Below are positions 17,353 to 24,721 of a DNA stretch of 64,000 nucleotides, piece after piece. Made by a program: the position numbers and the translations under genes. The notes under the pieces were generated by a model. That model saw only the letters and a list, made by a program, of their open reading frames with translations. It was not told where the DNA came from and searched no databases. The DNA lies in NCBI GenBank assembly GCA_001898145.1, contig MKSR01000024.1:1-64000 (forward strand). Direction: 5' to 3'. The first letter of the stretch is position 1; every line of letters begins with the position of its first letter. This stretch comes from Dyadobacter sp. 50-39. Lineage in GTDB: Bacteria; Bacteroidota; Bacteroidia; Cytophagales; Spirosomataceae.

Positions 17353-17374
17353 GGGTTCGCCAAGCGGCGAACCC
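17353..17374 (-). terminator. Terminator after the MFS transporter gene
   Basis: GGGTTCGCC (17353-17361) and GGCGAACCC (17366-17374) form a perfect 9-base stem with a four-base loop. On the minus strand it is followed by a T-rich run (ATTTCTTTAC). It closes the operon running from 22686 to 17418. Confidence 0.75.
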
Positions 17375-17417
17375 GTTTGCCCAATATATTAACCTATGAT
17401 AATACGCAAAACCATGC

Positions 17418-18635
17418 TCATTTGCTTCTGAAGGTGACGAATAGCGCGACCAGGAAAGGAAGTGAAAATACCAGCAGGGCATTTCCGAAACCTCCCAGCA
17501 CTGCCACCAGAGAGCCGATGAAAAAAACTGCCGTAGCGGTAAAGAACCGGCCGACATTGAAACAAAAACCCGTAGCCGTGCCCCGCACCGCAAACGGAAA
17601 TAACTCCGGTATGTAACTGGACAATGCCCCCTGGCTGATCCCGAAACAGAATGCAAGCAATGCTGTTTCGATGTAAATGATGCTGGAAAAGGTGCGGTTG
17701 GTGATAAACAGCACGCCGCACATCACTACGCAGGTGGCGAATGTGGCCATCAATGTATTTTTCTTGCCAAAGCGGTTCATCAGGATCCCCGAGAAGATAC
17801 CGCCCGTAATGCCGCCCATTCCAAGCAGGATCATCAGCAGGCCGCGTTCCTTCTGGCCGTCCTGCCCGCTCGCGAGCAGCGACTGTGCCCATGTGGGCAG
17901 CCATGAGAATATGCCCCAAAGCCCGATCAGTACCGCGCCGAAAATCAAAGAGCCGCGGATAAGATTGCCCCGGTTTTGACCCTGAAAAATGCTTTCTTCC
18001 CCGTTTTTCACCGCCCTGACGTTTTTCCACCGATCCGATTCCGGCAACAGCAGGAAGATCAGCAGTGCCGCAGCGACGGGAATGATACCGATCCCGAATG
18101 CCGTGCGCCAGTTGGAAAAGAGCAGGTTCAGGCTTCCGGTGGTGACGATACCAATCGGGAAACATACCGCCAGCACGCCCAGGATCACGGCGCGGCTGCG
18201 GTCCTCCCATATTTCGGAAATGTAGACGGTGGTGATTAGCAATACGCCGCCGACCCCCATTCCCGCCGTGAAACGGATGGCGAGCAATGAATACCAGTCG
18301 GGGACGATGGTCACCAGGCAGGTTGAAATGCCGTACAAGGCCGTAACCAATGTAAGGGACTTTTTGCGGCCTATCCGGTCGCTTACCACACCGAACAGCA
18401 GCCCGCCGCACATCCAGCCGTAGAGATAGATGGCATTCACATAAGCCCCTATTTCGCCCAGCTCCGCCTCGCTCACTGCCGCGCCTTTCAGCTCGGGAAT
18501 GGCGACCGGCAGGTACACCGACATCAGCGTGGACACCGTACCGCTCAGCGTGTAGGCCACCACGCACAGGCCGAACGCCAGCCATTTCCGGCTTACGCTG
18601 ATCGGTTCCACGCGGGTCATATTCAATGTTTCCAT
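17418..18635 (-). CDS. MFS transporter, sugar/aromatic-acid symporter type
   Basis: A 405-residue integral membrane protein with about twelve helices in two halves. The loop 2-3 signature GVVSDRIGRKKS is the major facilitator hallmark, and VYISEIWEDRSRAVILG after helix 4 is typical of the sugar- and aromatic-acid:proton symporter subfamilies. It should act in the inner membrane. The gene is 6 bp behind the TonB-dependent receptor at 18642, so the two form an outer- and inner-membrane uptake pair for the same unknown compound. The first ATG (18635) is used; a second in-frame ATG five codons on is possible. Confidence 0.9.
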   Translation of the reverse strand: METLNMTRVEPISVSRKWLAFGLCVVAYTLSGTVSTLMSVYLPVAIPELKGAAVSEAELGEIGAYVNAIYLYGWMCGGLLFGVVSDRIGRKKSLTLVTALYGISTCLVTIVPDWYSLLAIRFTAGMGVGGVLLITTVYISEIWEDRSRAVILGVLAVCFPIGIVTTGSLNLLFSNWRTAFGIGIIPVAAALLIFLLLPESDRWKNVRAVKNGEESIFQGQNRGNLIRGSLIFGAVLIGLWGIFSWLPTWAQSLLASGQDGQKERGLLMILLGMGGITGGIFSGILMNRFGKKNTLMATFATCVVMCGVLFITNRTFSSIIYIETALLAFCFGISQGALSSYIPELFPFAVRGTATGFCFNVGRFFTATAVFFIGSLVAVLGGFGNALLVFSLPFLVALFVTFRSK

Positions 18636-18641
18636 AGCCGT

Positions 18642-21428
18642 TTAGCGGAATAGTTCGTCAAAGTTCAGGCTCACGTAGTATAGTCCGCCTACGGCCGGAG
18701 AGCCGTAAGCCTGCACGATGTATTTGTTGGTGATATTGGAACCGCCCAGTTTCACCACCGTTTTCAGGCTGGGAATGCGGTAGCTCACCTGTGCATCGAG
18801 TAAATTGTAGGCATCCACACGGCCCGGGCGCATTTCGGTAAATGTGCCGTACCAGTCGAAAGCCTGCTGCCAGTGCCATGCCAAGTTGAAGCCCAGACGT
18901 TCGGTCAGCTTCGCATTACCGAACATCACATTGGTTTTCCATTTAGGTGTGTTGAATGCCGGGATATTGTTCGGGTCGGCATCGCCCATGTTGAAATCAA
19001 TCCAGGTAGCGTTAGCGGATAGTTTGTAATTTTTAGGTAAAGAATAAGTCAAACCTGCGCTTACACCCTGGATCGACACCTGGTCTTGGGCATTGGTATA
19101 CAACTGATACAACTGCCTGCCGGAACCGAGCAGCTCCATGGCAGCAGCCTGGTTCACCGAGCCATCCGCAGCGAGGATATTGGAAGGAGCCGCAGCTACC
19201 ACTGTGTTGATGATAAAATCGGTGTACTGGCTGTAATAGTAATTGATGTCGAACAACATTTTCTTAGCAATCAAGCCCTTGTAGCCCACCTCGTAGCTCT
19301 TCACTTTTTCGGATTTGATATAAGGCACATTGGACTTCACCAGCTTGGCTTTGTTATTCGCCACCGCCTGAGGGAAAGGAATGCCCTTGGCCATATCAGC
19401 CCCGAAAGCAGAAGCAAATTCCGAGAATGAAGCGATCGTCACCGAGTTGGTATAGGCATTCATGCCTACCGAATTCACCGGCGCACCGCCAAGGATGATG
19501 ATCGGGCCGACATTCAGCTTGATATACTGATCACCGATCGTCGGGTTACGGAAACCGGTCTGGTAAGAAGCGCGGAAATGGTGGTTCTCGTTGGGTGAGA
19601 AAACAGCCGAAGCACGCGGTGTAAAGCGGCCAACGAAGTTTTCATTCTTATCGTAACGGCCCGAAACCGTCAGTTTCAGCCGGTCTTTCCAGAGCGATTT
19701 CGACGCCTGGGCAAACATGCCGTATTCTTCGTTCGTCAGGTTTTTGTCTTTGTCGTCGAAAAGCGTCCCCCCTGTGTTAAGGAAATACTTCCGGTAGTTG
19801 CCGCCCACCTGGAAATTGATCACTTTCAGAAGCGAGCTGAAATCGTACATGCCCTCGATGTGGTTGAGGCTGCATTGGCTGAGGATACCGGCCCCGGCAA
19901 GCCCGCGCGTTTTGATGAGCCGGTCTTTGGCGGAATTAAAAGCGTCGGAACCGGGCGCAATGCGGCCCTCATCCGCGAATGCACGAGCAGCGGTATGGCT
20001 CTGCTGCGTCACACCATTGATAGCACCGGTGAAAGCCGCCGCATACCGGGCAAACCAGGTCGAGTCGGCCTTGTTGGGAGCTACGGTGTTGCCTGCGAGG
20101 TCTTTCACCCAGGTACGGTTGATCTGCTGGCCCAATGCACGGGTGTTGTAGGAATTGGTCGAGTACTCATGGTTGGTGTAGGCGCGTACGTAGAAATTGC
20201 TGCCGCGGAGTTCCAGCCGGTGCTGCACAAATTTAAAATCATTGATCACAAACCTGTTCGAACCGGTGTACTGTGCAGTCCCCTGGTTGAAATTGCCCTG
20301 GTAAATGGCTTCCAGCTTGTCGGTAATGCGGTAATGCAATGCGCCACTCAGTTTCAGACTGTAAACGCCGTACGTAGCCAGGTCTTTCTCTTCATAGCCT
20401 GTGCGGGAAACGCGGCCGATGTTGGGCAATGCCTGTGCTACTTCGTCGCCGTAGATGTTCAGCGCATTCCGGCCCGGGTTGTTGGGCCCCCGGTTTTCGG
20501 GATTGGTGTTCGGATCGATGTCCGTGTAGTCGTTGGCGTACCAGTCGGTACCTTTCAGGTAAGATGCATTCACTTTGAATGCGAGTTTGTTGTTGAAGGC
20601 TTTCGCATATCGGATCGCCAGGTCATAGAGCGGTTTGGCTCCCAGATCGGTCCCGTCGCCGATGTGGTTAATTCCAAATTTAGTCTGCGCGCTCAGGCCC
20701 TGGTACTCAAAAGGATTTTTGGTGCGTGTATTCAGCATGCCATTGAATGCGATCGGCCCGTACAATGCCGAAGCCGCGCCGGGGATCAGTTCTGCACTTT
20801 CGACATCGATGTCGTGCGGGCCGAAAAGGTTGCCCATCGCAAAGCCCAGGCCCGACGGCTGGTTGTCTACTCCATCCACCAGCTGCAAAAAGCGGCTGTT
20901 ACCCGTCGTATTGAACCCGCGGGTGTTGATTTGTTTATAGGTAAGGCTACTCGTCACCATGTCGAGCGATTTCAGGTTGACCAAACCGTCATAAAAGTTG
21001 GCCGAAGGTGTCTGCTGGATCGCACGCGAGTCCATTTTCTCGATGCTTACCGGCGAACGAAGGATATTCTCCTCCACGCGTGACGCGGTCACTACCACCT
21101 GGTTCAGCTCCTCAATGGCCGGTACCAGATTGACGCGCAGCTCCTCTGCCGAAGCCACTTCCTTCTCCTGGCGTGCATAGCCTACCAATGAGATGATCAG
21201 CGTGGCGGGAGTATTTGTTTTTAATTCAAAATAACCCTCTGCATTGGTGATGGTGCCGGTATTTTTGCCCTTTACAGAAACCGAAACACCCGACAGCGGC
21301 TTTTGGGAGTCATTATCAAAAATGTGGCCCGAGATTTTAGTCGCCTGGGCAGCGGCCTTTTGTATGCCTGCGATTTGTACAATGCACAGGCTCATGATCA
21401 TGAAGAGGATGGGTAAAGTTCTTTCCAT
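18642..21428 (-). CDS. TonB-dependent receptor with carboxypeptidase-like N-terminal domain
   Basis: A 928-residue receptor. The signal peptide (about 1-28) is followed by a carboxypeptidase-D regulatory-like domain (about 32-110; ISGHIFDNDSQKPLSGVSVSVKG, GYFELKTNTPATLIISLVGY). A plug follows (ELNQVVVTASRVEENILRSPVSIEKM; TRGFNTTGNSRFLQLVDGVDNQ; AELIPGAASALYGPIAFNGMLN) and then the barrel, ending in YYVSLNFDELFR. No SusD partner is present, so this is the stand-alone receptor type. Its substrate is unknown. It is transcribed after two AhpD-like genes (19 bp gap to 21448) and before the MFS gene, suggesting uptake of a redox-active or aromatic compound, which is inference. Confidence 0.9.
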   Translation of the reverse strand: MERTLPILFMIMSLCIVQIAGIQKAAAQATKISGHIFDNDSQKPLSGVSVSVKGKNTGTITNAEGYFELKTNTPATLIISLVGYARQEKEVASAEELRVNLVPAIEELNQVVVTASRVEENILRSPVSIEKMDSRAIQQTPSANFYDGLVNLKSLDMVTSSLTYKQINTRGFNTTGNSRFLQLVDGVDNQPSGLGFAMGNLFGPHDIDVESAELIPGAASALYGPIAFNGMLNTRTKNPFEYQGLSAQTKFGINHIGDGTDLGAKPLYDLAIRYAKAFNNKLAFKVNASYLKGTDWYANDYTDIDPNTNPENRGPNNPGRNALNIYGDEVAQALPNIGRVSRTGYEEKDLATYGVYSLKLSGALHYRITDKLEAIYQGNFNQGTAQYTGSNRFVINDFKFVQHRLELRGSNFYVRAYTNHEYSTNSYNTRALGQQINRTWVKDLAGNTVAPNKADSTWFARYAAAFTGAINGVTQQSHTAARAFADEGRIAPGSDAFNSAKDRLIKTRGLAGAGILSQCSLNHIEGMYDFSSLLKVINFQVGGNYRKYFLNTGGTLFDDKDKNLTNEEYGMFAQASKSLWKDRLKLTVSGRYDKNENFVGRFTPRASAVFSPNENHHFRASYQTGFRNPTIGDQYIKLNVGPIIILGGAPVNSVGMNAYTNSVTIASFSEFASAFGADMAKGIPFPQAVANNKAKLVKSNVPYIKSEKVKSYEVGYKGLIAKKMLFDINYYYSQYTDFIINTVVAAAPSNILAADGSVNQAAAMELLGSGRQLYQLYTNAQDQVSIQGVSAGLTYSLPKNYKLSANATWIDFNMGDADPNNIPAFNTPKWKTNVMFGNAKLTERLGFNLAWHWQQAFDWYGTFTEMRPGRVDAYNLLDAQVSYRIPSLKTVVKLGGSNITNKYIVQAYGSPAVGGLYYVSLNFDELFR

Positions 21429-21447
21429 AGGTTCGATTTGTAATAGT

Positions 21448-22023
21448 TCAGGAAGGTCGGTTTTGCTTTTTCAAATGGTCGTAGCCGTTCGGCAGACGGT
21501 TGTAACCGTGTTCCACTAAACGTTGGCCGAGACCGGTGTAAAATTGGGGGTCGGCAGGTGCGACAGTGGCCATACCATCGACATAGCGGTTGTAAAGGCA
21601 AAACAGCCCCGCGATCAGCACCGTGTCATGGATTTCCGTGTCCGTAGCGCCTTGCGCCTTCGCATGCGCAACCGATTCGGCCGTCACCGCTTTTCCGCTT
21701 TGCTGAACCTGTGCGGCGATTTTCAGCAATGCTTTCATCTTGTCGCTCACCGGTGTAGCGTCGATATCCTGCTTCATAATCGCGCAGGTTTCGTTCTCCC
21801 CGAGCAGTAAATCCGCGGCAGCGGTGTGGGCGGCTGTGCAAAAACGGCATTCGTTGTGATGCGAAACGACGGTCGCGATGAGCTCACGCTCCGCTGGCGT
21901 CAGCGAGTTCTCGCCCCGCAGTATGAACTGCGTCAGCTGGCGTATAGGCTCGGCCGTTAGCTGGCTGTATTCCAGCAATCCGGTAATGCCGGGCAAATGC
22001 TCCGGTAGGGGTATATGTGGCAT
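21448..22023 (-). CDS. Carboxymuconolactone decarboxylase / AhpD-like protein, CxxC intact
   Basis: A 191-residue helical protein of the AhpD/CMD superfamily ('peroxidase-related enzyme'). The active-site motif is NECRFCTAAH, giving C59, C62 and H66 in the ExxCxxCxxxH arrangement used for thiol redox chemistry. AALLKIAA-type helices and DTEIHDTVLIAGLFCLYNRYVDG in the C-terminal half are usual for the family. It is homologous throughout to the next gene upstream (22120), in which the first cysteine is lost. Members reduce peroxides or act on ring-cleavage products, and the exact substrate cannot be read. Probably co-transcribed with the receptor at 18642. Confidence 0.88.
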   Translation of the reverse strand: MPHIPLPEHLPGITGLLEYSQLTAEPIRQLTQFILRGENSLTPAERELIATVVSHHNECRFCTAAHTAAADLLLGENETCAIMKQDIDATPVSDKMKALLKIAAQVQQSGKAVTAESVAHAKAQGATDTEIHDTVLIAGLFCLYNRYVDGMATVAPADPQFYTGLGQRLVEHGYNRLPNGYDHLKKQNRPS

Positions 22024-22119
22024 GATACGTGGTTCCTTTTGTGTTAACGATCTGTACAGTTGTCAGGAAGAGGTCAAGCGTAGTCAGAATTTGTCATGTA
22101 CTTATGACCAAAAGACACC

Positions 22120-22686
22120 CTACACCTCGACGGCGTCCTGTTTGATCGGGAACCGTACATACCCTGTAAACGCCATGCGCTGCCCCATTTCACGGTAAGC
22201 CTCATTCTCTTGCGGCGCCCAGGTGCCCAGTCCGTCCACATAGCGGTTGAACATACAGAATGCAGCGGCGATCAGCACCGTGTCGTGGATCTCCTTGTCA
22301 CCTGCTCCTTCCGCACGTGCCGCCGCGATATCCTCATCGGTGACAGCCTTGCCGCTCTTCTGCACTTTCGCAGCGATATTCAGCAATGCACGGAGTTTGG
22401 GGGACACTTCGATCACCTGGAAGCCGTTCTTAATGTCGTCGATCAGGCTCACATCGTGGCCCAGGTGCGCCATCGCTGCCGAACCATGCGAGGTATGGCA
22501 GAAATGCGTGTCATTCAGAAGCGATACATAAGATGCGATCAGCTCGCGTTCACCGCTTGTAAGCGGCGATTCTCCGCGCAGCAGGGTCTCTGCCAAAAGT
22601 TGCAGTGGGCCAGCCGTCTCGGGCCGGAAGTTGAAAAGGCCGACGATACCGGGTAGCGATTCGTCAGGCAGCGTAATATGCGCCAT
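22120..22686 (-). CDS. AhpD-like protein lacking the first active-site cysteine
   Basis: A 188-residue paralogue of the gene at 21448, aligned end to end (LPGIVGLFNFRPETAGPL; GEKELIASYVS-like region; DKEIHDTVLIAAAFCMFNRYVDGLGTW). The active-site segment reads NDTHFCHTSHG: only C63 of the CxxC pair remains, with Thr at the position of the first Cys, while H67 is kept. Thiol-disulfide exchange of the AhpD type is therefore unlikely, though a one-cysteine mechanism or a role as partner subunit is possible. ATG at 22686 matches the start of the paralogue; an ATG at 22776 would add 30 residues with no counterpart. Ninety-six bases separate it from the next gene. Confidence 0.85.
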   Translation of the reverse strand: MAHITLPDESLPGIVGLFNFRPETAGPLQLLAETLLRGESPLTSGERELIASYVSLLNDTHFCHTSHGSAAMAHLGHDVSLIDDIKNGFQVIEVSPKLRALLNIAAKVQKSGKAVTDEDIAAARAEGAGDKEIHDTVLIAAAFCMFNRYVDGLGTWAPQENEAYREMGQRMAFTGYVRFPIKQDAVEV

Positions 22687-22830
22687 TTGAGGGAAGATTT
22701 CTGGTGAGTGAATCGGTCTTTCCTCCTGCATGCGGGCAGCCGCGGATGTGAATGTACATCCAGGCATCGTGTGCATAACGTACGCACCGGGACCGCGGGG
22801 TAATGTCAGGAAGAATAAAAGAAAGATTGA

Positions 22831-23388
22831 CTAAGCCAGATCTGGCGGCGGGGATGGTATAGAAGAATATCTTTCAGGCAGAATAGATCTGACGGGGAAT
22901 TGCAGGGCCATGCCATTGGATGGCTCCCATTCCAGCACATAAAACACATGCTGGCGACCAGCGGTCATATACTCTTTCAGGAAGTTCTTTAAAATGCTGG
23001 AATGCGCGTCATTCTGAGTACCCGACGCCTGGCCTGTCACCTGGTCGTTGATCTTCGATACCAGGTCCGAAAAGCGGTCGCGGGCATTCTGGTCGAACTC
23101 GCAATGCACATACAAGGTATCGTTGATCAGCTGCTGGCTTTTCATCTGATAAAACTGGCCCTCGTGCTGGATTTGCCCCTGAACGGGCTCCGGCGCATCC
23201 CAGTTGGTTTGGTACGGCACCGAAACGGGCACTTTAATTACAATATCCGCAGAGCCCGTAGCCTGCTCCACAAAGTCCTTTCCCGCAGCACTGATGGTAT
23301 AGCGCTCCTCCGACAGGTAGACTATCGAATAGCCTACCATGTTATAAAGCAGCAGCCCCAGCAGCAATATGGAAATGATCCTGCGCAA
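22831..23388 (-). CDS. Membrane-anchored hypothetical protein
   Basis: A 185-residue protein with one N-terminal membrane segment (about 4-24, IISILLLGLLLYNMVGYSIVYL), then a soluble region with a predicted mix of strands and helices and a Pro-rich tail (IPSPPPDLA). No ATG precedes the segment; TTG at 23388 is the best start, and the next ATG would cut the membrane helix. A TACATTTG hexamer-like -7 element lies on the minus strand at 23428-23421. I recognise no family. It is on the same strand as the AhpD pair, 144 bp upstream, and might be the first gene of that unit. Confidence 0.6.
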   Translation of the reverse strand: MRRIISILLLGLLLYNMVGYSIVYLSEERYTISAAGKDFVEQATGSADIVIKVPVSVPYQTNWDAPEPVQGQIQHEGQFYQMKSQQLINDTLYVHCEFDQNARDRFSDLVSKINDQVTGQASGTQNDAHSSILKNFLKEYMTAGRQHVFYVLEWEPSNGMALQFPVRSILPERYSSIPSPPPDLA

Positions 23389-23839
23389 TGTTGAAATATT
23401 GAAATTTTATGGAGTTTACACAAATGTATGGAAATGAGTGAAAAAATCATCGGCCCGGCATTTAAAAGTTTAAGCATTACCGGTTTCGGACTTTACTTCC
23501 GATTGCCCAACAAATACCTATATCCTTAACCGTTACCCGACGCCTCGTTTCTCACCGTCTGATAATTCATCGGCTACCCATGGTCATTTCCTTAATATCT
23601 ATATAAAATAATTCAAATATCTCCTTGATATTGTCCCAAATACCGCACTCCAGAATACCCATTCGGGAAAACCAATTACTAGAAGAAAGAGCAAGTCAAT
23701 GCTCTGTGGCCATGCTTTGCCCGGTGTCAATGCCAAACTATCAGTGCTGACGTCGTCGGATCGGACGGGAGAAAAGATGCAGGTCTCTTAATCTATAAGC
23801 TGTGCATCACTGAAAAATCAATTAAAACACACATTGAAC
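23389..23839. other. Divergent intergenic region
   Basis: About 450 bases between divergent genes. No open frame looks coding. The left part should hold the promoter of the gene at 22831. The right end carries the leader AAAAATCAATTAAAACACAC (23813-23832), which recurs before the protease gene at 24722. Nothing else is recognised. Confidence 0.5.
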
Positions 23840-24265
23840 ATGAAAATAAAAATGATTTCCTGCGCCAGTGCTTTGTTCTTTCTGGCCGTTTTTAGTTGCG
23901 AACGCGAGAAGCCCGATCCGGAATGTCGGGATGCGTCGTGTTGCGGGTATCCCTGGGAATACCTGCGGTATGTTGAGGACGAGCCGGTATCATTAACCGG
24001 CCCCCCATATTTGCCCCTCTATTCCGTTCGATTTACAAAAGAGCTGTCTACGATCTTGGTCAACTTAGAATATCCTGGCCAGGCTGCAATCTGCCAAAAG
24101 TCGCTTTACAAGATCGACGGATTTCCATTGACCCATAAAAGTAAGGTCGAACCCGATTCATTTCCCTACCGTGTATCAGGCAAACTCCTGATATATGCCT
24201 CGGAAGGAGTTGTGTACAATCCAATCTTCGCCTTCTACATTGACAAAATCGAGAAAATCAACTAA
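23840..24265 (+). CDS. Cys-rich lipoprotein, copy 1 of a tandem pair
   Basis: A 141-residue lipoprotein: MKIKMISCASALFFLAVFSC gives a type II signal with the lipidated Cys at position 20. The mature N-terminus is EREKPDPECRDASCC, with three more cysteines in ten residues, and the conserved block EPVSLTGPPY follows. The C-terminus FYIDKIEKIN is identical in style to that of the next gene. It is about half identical by eye to the gene at 24279, a clear tandem duplication. ATG at 23840 is used. No known family; the pair sits just upstream of a secreted protease and might serve as surface accessory, inhibitor or immunity protein, which is inference. Confidence 0.75.
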   Translation: MKIKMISCASALFFLAVFSCEREKPDPECRDASCCGYPWEYLRYVEDEPVSLTGPPYLPLYSVRFTKELSTILVNLEYPGQAAICQKSLYKIDGFPLTHKSKVEPDSFPYRVSGKLLIYASEGVVYNPIFAFYIDKIEKIN

Positions 24266-24278
24266 ACACACTTAAAAC

Positions 24279-24707
24279 ATGAAAAGAAAATTGATCTCCT
24301 GTGCCAGCGCTTTGTTCTTCCTGGCCATTTTCAACTGCAAGCGCGACAAGCCGGATCCCGAATGCAGGGATGCCTCGTGTTGCAATCCATTCGCTTACGA
24401 ATACGTCGAATATTTAGTTGACGAACCCGTCGCATTAACGGGTCCGCCTTATTATGCGTACCACTCCATTCAGTTTTCGAGGAAATTTCCAAGCAAATCC
24501 GATGGGAGATACCTCATCGATCTGGCCAGCATTTGCGAAAAGTCTTCCCATAAACTCCGCGGATTTCCCCTTACCTATGGAAAGAATAATGAATCAAATG
24601 CATTCCCGTACCGCGTGTCGGGAAAACTATTGGACTGGAAGGGCGAAAAAGCTGTCCATCTGCCCATTCTCACGCTTTACATTGACAAAATCGAAAAAAT
24701 CAATTAA
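24279..24707 (+). CDS. Cys-rich lipoprotein, copy 2 of a tandem pair
   Basis: A 142-residue paralogue of the preceding gene, 13 bp behind it. It shares the signal (LISCASALFFLAIFNC), KPDPECRDASCC, EPVALTGPPY, the FPYRVSGKLL block and the DKIEKIN ending. The central part (about 50-100) differs most, with SIQFSRKFPSKSDGRY in place of SVRFTKELSTILVN. The start ATG is preceded by CTAAACACACTTAAAAC, a variant of the same leader found before copy 1 and before the protease. No function can be assigned. It is likely in one transcript with copy 1 and probably the protease. Confidence 0.75.
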   Translation: MKRKLISCASALFFLAIFNCKRDKPDPECRDASCCNPFAYEYVEYLVDEPVALTGPPYYAYHSIQFSRKFPSKSDGRYLIDLASICEKSSHKLRGFPLTYGKNNESNAFPYRVSGKLLDWKGEKAVHLPILTLYIDKIEKIN

Positions 24708-24721
24708 AACACACTTATGAG

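Noticed and set aside
17389-18585. A 398-codon frame on the minus strand overlapping the MFS gene
   Set aside because: Out of frame with the transporter; Arg/Gly/His-rich shadow typical of GC-rich coding DNA.
19860-21083. A 407-codon open frame on the plus strand
   Set aside because: Antisense to the TonB-dependent receptor; low-complexity Val/Gly/Arg/His composition, no motif, and the minus-strand frame has full receptor signatures.
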